Positions 50,203 to 57,235 of a stretch of 64,000 bases of DNA are shown here, one piece after another. The stretch spans positions 1-64,000 of the forward strand of contig JASKKR010000003.1 of NCBI GenBank assembly GCA_030154085.1, read 5' to 3'. Below the pieces are notes generated by a model. It saw only the letters and a list, made by a program, of their open reading frames with translations. It was not told where the DNA came from and made no database searches. Numbering within the stretch: position 1 is the first letter of the stretch; every line of letters begins with the position of its first letter. Made by a program: the position numbers and the translations under genes. This DNA comes from Candidatus Cloacimonadota bacterium. GTDB lineage: Bacteria > Cloacimonadota > Cloacimonadia > Cloacimonadales > Cloacimonadaceae.

Positions 50203-51632
50203 GGAATACTCCTTTCCAATTTGTTAGTGGTTAAGAAAGCCTGATATGCTTTGTAAGTGGAATATAAGTCGGCTTTTGAGCAGAGCTCATATAATGAGTG
50301 CATACCCATGATTCCGACTCCACAATCAATCACTTCGGCGCCGAGATTTGCCAAGATATAAGCGATGGTGCCGCCACCACCTTCATCGACTTTGCCGAGT
50401 TCACCCAATTGCCAAAAGACACCAGCTTCGGTGAAGATCTTCAAAATCTTTGCAGTAAATTCGGCATTAGCGTCATTGCAGGAATATTTGCCGCCACTGC
50501 CGGTGAATTTTGCGATGCCTATGCCGTGATTGAAGATCACAGCGTTTTGTTTTTCATGGACATTTGGATAATTTGGATCGATCGCAGCGGTTACATCGGC
50601 GCTGATAATGTGAGAATTGATGAAAGCCTTGCGCAGGTTTGTGCTGGTGTTTTCTTCACCTTTATATTCCATCAGATCAGAAACAAAATCCTGAATAAAG
50701 ATGGAATTAGCGCCAGTTGCACCTTGACTGCCAACCTCTTCTTTGTCTGAGAAATAGACGATCATGGTGCGCTCTGGATTGGTCAGATTGGCATTAGTCA
50801 AAGCGGTGAGAGCTGTGTAAGCGCAGATGCGGTCATCCTGACCATAACCTGCCACCATGGAGCTATCGATTCCAGCATCGCGCGCTTTGAAAGCCGGCAC
50901 CAGATAGAGTTCTGCTGAGAGAAAATCTTTTTCTGTGATGCCATAGGTCTTATTTAGAACTTCCAAGGCAAAGAGCTTCGCAGCTTCTTTTTCCTCGCTG
51001 GACGGCTCAACCATGCCGCTAAAGACAAGATTCAGCTTGGATGCGTCAATAGCTTCATTGATGTTTTTGCTATATTGTTCCTTACGTGCAAGATGCGGAA
51101 GCAAATCCGGAATAATGAAGACTGGCTCGTTTTCTTCTTCACCCAGATGGATATTGATCTTGTTACCATCGGATTTGATTACCACACCGTGTAGTGCTAA
51201 GGGAGTGGAGACCCATTGATATTTTTTGATGCCGCCATAGTAATGAGTGCGCATGCATGCCATTTCAGAGGGTCCGTCTTGATACAGTGGATTTTGTTTG
51301 AGATCAATTCTGGGGGAGTCTATATGGGAAGCTACCATGTTAAATCCCTGGGAGAGAGGGTCTGTACCGAGAATAGCCATAGCCATTGTGCGTCCACGGA
51401 AGATGCTGTAGACCTTCTTTGATCCTTTTCTCCCTTTGATATCGGTGAATTTGTGTTTTTTTAAGTAAGCTTCAGTCCAAGCAACTGTTTCGCGTTCGGT
51501 CTTTGCTTGATTGAGATAGTTTCTATATTCCACGGCATATTCAATAGCTGCCTTCTGTTCTGTGGCAGGTGCATCTTTCCAAAAGTTTTTGCGTTCATAA
51601 GTCAGCTTTGTTTTTGATTGACCTTTTTTCAT
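50199..51632 (-). CDS. M18 family aspartyl-type aminopeptidase
   Basis: 477 aa, normal for the bacterial M18 enzymes. Metal ligands and catalytic regions are visible: VASHIDSPRIDLK (first His), GYGQDDRICAYTAL (Asp), SDKEEVGSQGATG (the Glu-Glu pair), ISADVTAAIDPNYP (Asp), and GTIAYILANLGAEVIDCGVGIMGMHS with the terminal His. Cytosolic dinuclear-zinc aminopeptidase releasing N-terminal acidic residues. Housekeeping role in peptide turnover. GGAG precedes the ATG. greA lies 24 bp upstream. Confidence 0.93.
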   Translation of the reverse strand: MKKGQSKTKLTYERKNFWKDAPATEQKAAIEYAVEYRNYLNQAKTERETVAWTEAYLKKHKFTDIKGRKGSKKVYSIFRGRTMAMAILGTDPLSQGFNMVASHIDSPRIDLKQNPLYQDGPSEMACMRTHYYGGIKKYQWVSTPLALHGVVIKSDGNKINIHLGEEENEPVFIIPDLLPHLARKEQYSKNINEAIDASKLNLVFSGMVEPSSEEKEAAKLFALEVLNKTYGITEKDFLSAELYLVPAFKARDAGIDSSMVAGYGQDDRICAYTALTALTNANLTNPERTMIVYFSDKEEVGSQGATGANSIFIQDFVSDLMEYKGEENTSTNLRKAFINSHIISADVTAAIDPNYPNVHEKQNAVIFNHGIGIAKFTGSGGKYSCNDANAEFTAKILKIFTEAGVFWQLGELGKVDEGGGGTIAYILANLGAEVIDCGVGIMGMHSLYELCSKADLYSTYKAYQAFLTTNKLERSIP

Positions 51633-51656
51633 TGGATCTCCATTTATCTTTATTTT

Positions 51657-52139
51657 TTATAATATTTCTATGATTTCTAGTTGTCGTTCGCCCATGGGCG
51701 CTTGAATAATAGCAATTTCACCTGGTTTTTTGCCCAAGAGTCCTTTACCGATGGGAGAAACCACCGAGACCACTTGTCTGTTTGGCTCTTCTTCATAAAA
51801 GTTCAATTCTGCTGCTCCAACCAATAAAAAGTCCAGCTCTTCGCCGGTGTCTTGATCTCTGGTCTTGCAGCTTGAACCAAATCTCACAACATCTTTGGGG
51901 AAGACTGAGGTGTCGATCACTTTAAGTCGAGCTGATATTTTTCTGAGATAGTCAATTTCGCTATCGATTTGTCTTTGACGTTCTTTAGCTGCCTTATATT
52001 CAGCATTCTCCGAAAGATCTCCAAATTCCCGTGCGATAGACACGGCTTTGATCACTCTCGGGCGTTCTGTTAGCAGCTCATTGATCCGCCTTTGCAAGCG
52101 TTCCATACCTGTCGTGGTAATATATACGCTTAGATCCAT
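51657..52139 (-). CDS. greA: Transcription elongation factor GreA
   Basis: 160 aa. The N-terminal coiled coil has ITTTGMERLQRRINEL and AREFGDLSENAEYKAAKERQ, the latter with the tip acidic pair (Asp/Glu) that enters the RNA polymerase secondary channel to stimulate transcript cleavage. The C-terminal FKBP-like domain ends with SPIGKGLLGKKPGEIAII. GreB is excluded by the GDLSENAEY form and moderate charge. The ATG at 52139 overlaps the upstream stop by one base (TAATG). Confidence 0.95.
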   Translation of the reverse strand: MDLSVYITTTGMERLQRRINELLTERPRVIKAVSIAREFGDLSENAEYKAAKERQRQIDSEIDYLRKISARLKVIDTSVFPKDVVRFGSSCKTRDQDTGEELDFLLVGAAELNFYEEEPNRQVVSVVSPIGKGLLGKKPGEIAIIQAPMGERQLEIIEIL

Positions 52140-52954
52140 TATGATTTAACTCCTTTTTTTTTGTTCAAGATCTTCTGAGCGGTCAGCCCGGCCTTTTTAA
52201 CCCGAGCATTACCACTTTTAACCCAGTTCTCAACTATCTCGTCAAAATCCTGATTGTAAGAGATAATAGATGAGCTCAAAAGCTCGACAATCTGGGGATC
52301 ACGAGATATCCCATATTCTTTCCAGATAGAAGCATAAAGCTGGGGATCAAGCTTGGCAACTGTTTTTAGAAATTGTACATGCAAGCTCTGCAGATTGCCC
52401 AAAGGATAGGACCATTGATGCTGAAATTGACTTAGCACATCTGGCAAAAGATCCTTCCGCCGCTTGATTAATTTCGTCAGAAGATTAATCGCACTTGAAG
52501 CGATGTTTTCATTGTCGGATTTGCTCCATTGATATACGTGTGATAAATATTTTTCTGGATATTTACGTAAGAGGGGCAGCATGACCTTATCAAGTAAGGC
52601 ATTGACTTGTGAAGCTGTCCCGCTTTGCATCATTTCTTCTAATAAGGGAAGGTAGAGTTCAGGCTTTTTGTTGAGAACCTTTGCTAAGATAGCGCTAAAC
52701 GCCAGCTTACCATAATCACCCTTTTTGAGCCACAAATGCCTATAAAACGGAATGTAATCGGCATGACGCCTACCCAAACGTTGAACCATGATGCTGCAGA
52801 TGAAGGTCACTACTTCTGAAGGGATCTTACCATTGACACGCTCGGGATATGCGTTGAAAATAATTTCAAAGTCATAATCTTTCCGAGGTAGTTTGTTTTT
52901 TAGATAATCTTCTGTATCTAAAGTCAGCCTTTCTTTCCAGTCTATGGTAAGCAT
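52139..52954 (-). CDS. HEAT/ARM-repeat-like protein of unknown function
   Basis: 271 aa. No signal peptide. All-helical, built of HEAT-like helix pairs: LAFSAILAKVLNKKPELYLPLL, VNALLDKVMLPLLRKYPEKYLS, IASSAINLLTKLIKRRKDLLPD and others (each shown in part), ending in a basic tail (KILNKKKGVKS). The pattern is similar to DNA alkylation repair-type or other HEAT scaffolds, but the characteristic residues of AlkD are not visible, so I assign no function. It is the first gene of the operon through nadD, and TTGACA (complement of 53018-53023) lies about 65 bp upstream. Confidence 0.65.
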   Translation of the reverse strand: MLTIDWKERLTLDTEDYLKNKLPRKDYDFEIIFNAYPERVNGKIPSEVVTFICSIMVQRLGRRHADYIPFYRHLWLKKGDYGKLAFSAILAKVLNKKPELYLPLLEEMMQSGTASQVNALLDKVMLPLLRKYPEKYLSHVYQWSKSDNENIASSAINLLTKLIKRRKDLLPDVLSQFQHQWSYPLGNLQSLHVQFLKTVAKLDPQLYASIWKEYGISRDPQIVELLSSSIISYNQDFDEIVENWVKSGNARVKKAGLTAQKILNKKKGVKS

Positions 52955-53368
52955 CTCTATCTCCTATAAGTACAATATTATTTATCTTATGGCATAGAGC
53001 CATGGGTGCATAATAATGTCAAGCAAAAAGTAATCCCAAAGCATTGTCGTCAGTTTTTAATTCTATACTAAATCAAAAGGTTTTTACCAGCTATATCGAT
53101 TGCTGAGCCTTTGTCTCTTACCTGAGTGAGTAGGTCAATGAGTAAAAGTTTGCTGTTTATGCCATCGCAAGCTTCACCTTCTTAACCATTTACGATGCAA
53201 CGTAAGGTTGCATTATAAGCTTATAACCCCCAAAAGGAAGCCAGTAAGTATTGGCGAATCAGATTATGACAAACTGTTGTATTTTGGCACATATTAGTTA
53301 GGATGGGATTACTTTCTCTACCTTCTCAGGCAATGAGCTTTCTGCACACATATTCTTCCAGGACGCAA

Positions 53369-53468
53369 TCACAAAGCTGTAACTCCTTATTTTCCCGTTT
53401 CTTGCTCGCTTCTCAAATGAGGAAGAAACGGGGGAGGCGTGAAGAGCCCATCTTTTTCAAGCATTTAC
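53369..53468 (+). repeat. Dispersed structured intergenic repeat, copy D
   Basis: Fourth copy. The stem CCCGTTTC/GAAACGGG is intact. The inner helix reads CTC/GAG, a compensatory pair compared with CCC/GGG of copies A and B, with copy C (CTC/GGG) as the wobble intermediate. Flanking blocks TCACAAAGCTGTAACTCC and GGGGGAGGCGTGAAGAGCCC are conserved. It lies antisense to the neighbouring genes on both sides, so it is not always a 3' UTR element. Confidence 0.85.
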
Positions 53469-53579
53469 GCGCCTGAAATTGAGTATTTCTTTAGTCACCG
53501 TATACCATGCAATCCGAACCCGAGAATAAGATGATAGGCGGTGTACTTTAGTCACTGTATCCCTGGATTGCTTCGGGAT

Positions 53580-53608
53580 AGAAAAAAAAGCGGAATTAAA
53601 TCCGCTTT
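53580..53608 (-). terminator. Rho-independent terminator of the flavodoxin gene
   Basis: An 8-bp stem (AAAGCGGA at 53587-53594 with TCCGCTTT at 53601-53608) with a 6-nt loop. Read on the minus strand it ends in a run of T residues (complement of 53582-53589). It is 28 bp after the flavodoxin stop codon and ends the minus-strand operon. Confidence 0.85.
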
Positions 53609-53635
53609 ATTTAATTTGTAGTTTGATAACAAATT

Positions 53636-54121
53636 CTATTTAGTAAAAATCTTAGCGATCTGAGCAGATTTGCTTTCGATCTGTTGGTCAAAGTGTCCAC
53701 GCATTTTATAGCATACAAATCCTTCACCAACTTGTCCACCTTTAGATGCCAGAGCACGATTCATGTGTTTAAGGGCTGCACTGCCTCCAAGAAATTTAAA
53801 AAAGAAGTGCATTGTAATGAAGCTATGGCAGATTTTACCGGAGAGGTCACCTAATTGGGAGATGGCCTCCATGATCAGCGGAGACGGCCCAAAAGCCCAA
53901 ACAGGACCGCCTACGAGCACGGCGTCATATTCACTGGGATCAGGAAGATTGGTAATCTTGATTTCTTGTTTACTTCGAAAGCTGGTTTTTTTAATTTCTT
54001 TCTCGGTCTGTAATTCAATAGCGACGGCGGTGTGCCCTGTCGCGGTGAGTTTAGTAAGAATGGACTGAGCAAAGGCACGTGTATTTCCAGTTTTACTATG
54101 AAACATTATGAGTATTTTCAT
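53636..54121 (-). CDS. Flavodoxin-family protein
   Basis: 161 aa from the ATG at 54121, which overlaps the upstream stop as ATGA; an ATG 12 bases earlier inside that gene is the alternative. The FMN phosphate loop MFHSKTGNTRAFAQSI is at residues 6-21, a second loop VGGPVWAFGPSP is near 70, typical of the flavodoxin / WrbA-like fold with Trp stacking on the flavin. An electron carrier or a small NAD(P)H reductase; substrate not determined. Co-transcription with a 5'-nucleotidase seems accidental. Confidence 0.82.
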   Translation of the reverse strand: MKILIMFHSKTGNTRAFAQSILTKLTATGHTAVAIELQTEKEIKKTSFRSKQEIKITNLPDPSEYDAVLVGGPVWAFGPSPLIMEAISQLGDLSGKICHSFITMHFFFKFLGGSAALKHMNRALASKGGQVGEGFVCYKMRGHFDQQIESKSAQIAKIFTK

Positions 54122-55773
54122 TTTTTCATCCATGGTGCTAATTCAGAGTTGTCATCACGTTTCCAGCGATTGTCAACTTTTGTGTTAATTGGTGATTTTT
54201 CCTTAAAGTAGTGTACGATAGCATCTCTAAGGTCGATATTGTTGTTTTCGATATTTTCTTGAGGAACTTCCAACAGCATGGTTAGCCCTGCATTTCCTTG
54301 AAGCAGGAAGTCGGTGGTTGCCACCTTGTAGATTTTATTGGGATCCCACTCTTCTCCGCCGATTTTCAGAGATGTAACGCGATCCCAACTGGGTCGAGCC
54401 CGTGAGTAAACAACTTCAGCTCCGGAAATAATGAGACCAGCACGACTACCTTCGACACGAGCTTCAATGATGCGTTTGAGAAATTCTCCAGTGCATTCAA
54501 AAGTGACTAGCATGTTATCAAAGGGCATTACTTCAAAAACATCACGGTATGTAACAGGTCCATACTTGATATCAGCGCGGACACCACCGAGATTTAGGAA
54601 GGCAAAATCAGCATCCACCATATAACGCATGGCATCCACGATGGTATTTCCCATCGGAGATTGAGCATCTGTGTTTTCACGATGGAGATGTACACCGGCA
54701 AATCCGATCACCTCATCCATGCCTGCTTCGGCTTCTGCGACATAGGCTTCGATGAGTTCGCTGGCATCAGGATCGGGGATGAACTGATCTTCAAAAAGGG
54801 TTATCATAGCGCCTTCACGTAGGGCTGGCAGCTCATAACCAGAGACACTCTTGGTTTCAGGATCAATGGTGAGGGTGATCATACCAAGATTGGATCCATA
54901 GGCATAACCTTGGATTACCATTGTGTGCGTGCGAGGATCAATCCAGGGCTCTGCGCGTCCCACATGGATGTGTCCGCCGAGGATGAGATCAATTCCTTCG
55001 AAGGCTTGAGCAATTTCTTGTGCATCATATCCCCAGTGTGTGCGTCTGTCATTATAGCGCCGATTGCCGCGTTCGTCAAAGCGGTTGAGGTACATATCGA
55101 GGTTATCATAGGGCAATCCGGCATGAGCGACGAGGATCAGGATGTCCACTTTTTCTTCTTCACGAAGGATCTTGATGTATTTTGGTAGTACCTCATCTGC
55201 TTCCAGAAAATCTAGATTGCTGATGTTTTCGGGGAAGCTCATTTGTTTAGTATCGGTAGTAGTATATCCCAGAATTCCGATGCGGAGTCCCATCCGGTTG
55301 ACAATGGTGTATGGGAAGGCAAACCAGGGGATTTTTCCGGTGGTAGTATCGATGATATTGCAAGTCAGGATTGGGAAATTTGCCATCTCCAGAGTTTGTT
55401 CCAATTTGTCCCGCGAGATATCAAATTCATGGTTGCCCAAAACTAAGGCATCGTATTGCACGAGATTCATATATTCAATCACAGAGCGACCGTTTGTGAC
55501 AGTCCCGACGGGTCTACCTTGGAAGAAATCTCCGACATCAATAAGGAGATTCCCGCGGTTTTTCCCAGATTGCGATCGCACGCTTTTGATCAAGGAAGCT
55601 GCTGATGCACCGCCGCCTAATTGGGGGGGGAATTCAGGATTCATGAAGGTTGCTTTGGAACGATCTATGCCACCATGCATGTCATTTGTCCACATGATGT
55701 CTAGGCGTAGATCATCTGCAAAACTTAAGCTTAGTGCTAAGCTTAAGAGCAGGAGAACTATATATCTTTTCAT
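54118..55773 (-). CDS. Exported 5'-nucleotidase / metallophosphatase (UshA-like)
   Basis: 551 aa. Signal peptide (VLLLLSLALSLSFA) followed by the calcineurin-like metal motifs: MWTNDMHGG (DxH), DVGDFFQG, LGNHEFD (GNHE), LILVAHAGLPY, GGHIHVGRAEPW. The C-terminal nucleotide-binding domain carries NLGGVRADIKYGPVTYRDVFEVMPFDN (shown in part) and the late Phe. The order is exactly that of UshA/CpdB enzymes. Periplasmic or surface enzyme hydrolysing nucleotides for phosphate or nucleoside salvage. GAGGAT precedes the ATG. Confidence 0.92.
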   Translation of the reverse strand: MKRYIVLLLLSLALSLSFADDLRLDIMWTNDMHGGIDRSKATFMNPEFPPQLGGGASAASLIKSVRSQSGKNRGNLLIDVGDFFQGRPVGTVTNGRSVIEYMNLVQYDALVLGNHEFDISRDKLEQTLEMANFPILTCNIIDTTTGKIPWFAFPYTIVNRMGLRIGILGYTTTDTKQMSFPENISNLDFLEADEVLPKYIKILREEEKVDILILVAHAGLPYDNLDMYLNRFDERGNRRYNDRRTHWGYDAQEIAQAFEGIDLILGGHIHVGRAEPWIDPRTHTMVIQGYAYGSNLGMITLTIDPETKSVSGYELPALREGAMITLFEDQFIPDPDASELIEAYVAEAEAGMDEVIGFAGVHLHRENTDAQSPMGNTIVDAMRYMVDADFAFLNLGGVRADIKYGPVTYRDVFEVMPFDNMLVTFECTGEFLKRIIEARVEGSRAGLIISGAEVVYSRARPSWDRVTSLKIGGEEWDPNKIYKVATTDFLLQGNAGLTMLLEVPQENIENNNIDLRDAIVHYFKEKSPINTKVDNRWKRDDNSELAPWMKK

Positions 55774-55792
55774 ATCTATCCTCTAATGGATA

Positions 55793-57223
55793 TTACCAGC
55801 TAAATGAAAGCCCAGCGTTAAGGGTGATAAAGTTTTCTTTCACCTTGTCAGGGTTTTCCCAGCCACGGTTCTGTAGGTCTATGTATTGATTGGGCCAAAG
55901 GGAATAGGAACTTGACCCGGTGTAGATTTTGTCGTTGTAATAGGCATCTCCAAAGAGATCAAGGGCTTCATATTCACGCCAAGCATAGCCAAATCCCAGA
56001 TCCAGCACGATATTCTTGGCAATCTGGACAGAGCTACCCCCGGTGATCATCGGGTTGAGAATCTTATTTGCAGAATAAAGAGTGATGCTATTCCCTTCTT
56101 CATCTATGGAATCTTCCATATCAATGTGATAGCTATTTACAGCCTGGAAGCCTAAACGGAGAGGAATGCTATTAACCACGTGATGTTCCACGCCGGCATA
56201 TATATTGTAAACTGGATCCAAGAAGTCCATATTCTGGCTATAATCGACCATTTCCAGATCCAAGCTAAAAACGGTGCGCATGATATTACGTGGGTAATAT
56301 GTCAAACCCAAACGCATTTCAGAAGGGAGATCATAATCCGAATCTAGGCTCACCCAAGTGCTATCGGCAGGTGTATTGCGGTAAGCTTCGCGATAGGTGA
56401 AATCCGTCCCTTCGCGGGTGAGAGTGGTTTTAGGGATGTAGCTCCAGCCGAGACCAAAGTGGGGTCCTAACCTGAATGCAGCGCCAAACTTGAGCTGCTC
56501 GCCTTCAAGATCCCAATCCGCAATACGAGTATATTCAGGTAGAACAACACCATCGTCTACTTGCTGGCGAGACCAATCTGTCCAACGGATGGTGGTCTTT
56601 TGTTCTATGTCCGCATTCATCATGCCAAAATCAAAGCCGAGATTTAAATCCACATATTCGCTGAAAGCATATGCCATCGAGATGGCAGCCCCAGTCTTGT
56701 ACAGGCTGCCTTCATTATCGATGTCATTTTGAGCGATTTTTTCAGGATATCCATCGTCATCAGTATTGCGATTGTTTCTGATTTCTTCGGTGTAAACTCC
56801 ATCAAAGCTGAGCACCGGTTGTTGATAAGCACCCAAGCCAAAGCGAAAATTGGAAATTCCGATGGTGGCAAAACCAGCGCCGGCAAATTGGGTGAAGGCA
56901 TTAATATTAGAAGCGTATACAGCATCATCTATATAATTGTCGAATGAATTGTATAGCGGGATCATACGGGTGTCATCAGCGCGGTTTACCATGGTTGCAA
57001 TATGCAAACCGGCAAATCGCTTTTGGACTGTGATATTGGCAGGGTTTTGCAGAAAGGCTGCGGGTCTCATATCATTGAAGACTCCAGCTCCGCCCATGGC
57101 CATGGATCTGGCATCAAAAGCGGGATAGCGATAACCAAAGTATGTATCAGAAATACTAAAGGCGCCAAGGCTAGTGGCAATTACCAGTAAAGCTATTAGA
57201 ATCAGAGATTTATTTGATAACAT
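55793..57223 (-). CDS. PorV/FadL-like outer-membrane beta-barrel protein
   Basis: 476 aa. Signal peptide (LIALLVIATSLGA), then the phrase ARSMAMGGAGVF...AAFLQNPANI (about residues 39-66), seen in PorV and UPF0164-type proteins: a hatch region G-x-GGA-x-x-x-x-D-x-x-x-x-x-x-x-NPA. The rest alternates hydrophobic/aromatic strands, and the last residues (FITLNAGLSFSW) form a C-terminal barrel strand with an aromatic end. In Bacteroidetes, PorV belongs to the type IX secretion system, but no such system is seen here. It sits between two other outer-membrane genes. GGAGG precedes the ATG. Confidence 0.78.
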   Translation of the reverse strand: MLSNKSLILIALLVIATSLGAFSISDTYFGYRYPAFDARSMAMGGAGVFNDMRPAAFLQNPANITVQKRFAGLHIATMVNRADDTRMIPLYNSFDNYIDDAVYASNINAFTQFAGAGFATIGISNFRFGLGAYQQPVLSFDGVYTEEIRNNRNTDDDGYPEKIAQNDIDNEGSLYKTGAAISMAYAFSEYVDLNLGFDFGMMNADIEQKTTIRWTDWSRQQVDDGVVLPEYTRIADWDLEGEQLKFGAAFRLGPHFGLGWSYIPKTTLTREGTDFTYREAYRNTPADSTWVSLDSDYDLPSEMRLGLTYYPRNIMRTVFSLDLEMVDYSQNMDFLDPVYNIYAGVEHHVVNSIPLRLGFQAVNSYHIDMEDSIDEEGNSITLYSANKILNPMITGGSSVQIAKNIVLDLGFGYAWREYEALDLFGDAYYNDKIYTGSSSYSLWPNQYIDLQNRGWENPDKVKENFITLNAGLSFSW

Positions 57224-57235
57224 GTTTCCTCCACG

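Larger units (their letters stand above)
52955..53635. other. 681-bp intergenic region with repeat copy D and smaller repeats
   Basis: Between the HEAT-like gene and the flavodoxin gene, no ORF is convincing. It holds repeat copy D (53369-53468), a 7-bp stem with a 5-nt loop (ATGCAAC at 53195-53201 and GTTGCAT at 53207-53213), an 18-bp imperfect direct repeat (TTTAGTCACCGTATACC at about 53490 and TTTAGTCACTGTATCCC at about 53548), and the terminator of the flavodoxin gene. The accumulation of repeats suggests a region tolerant of insertions. Confidence 0.5.

Noticed and set aside
53285-53305. TTTTGGCACATATTAGTT, a sigma-54-like -24 box
   Set aside because: The -12 GC is missing at the required spacing (TT instead) and no plus-strand gene follows within reach.
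17057-53468. The four-copy repeat as a CRISPR array or IS ends
   Set aside because: Copies are 10-14 kb apart, not regularly spaced, enclose no transposase, and show no target duplications by eye.
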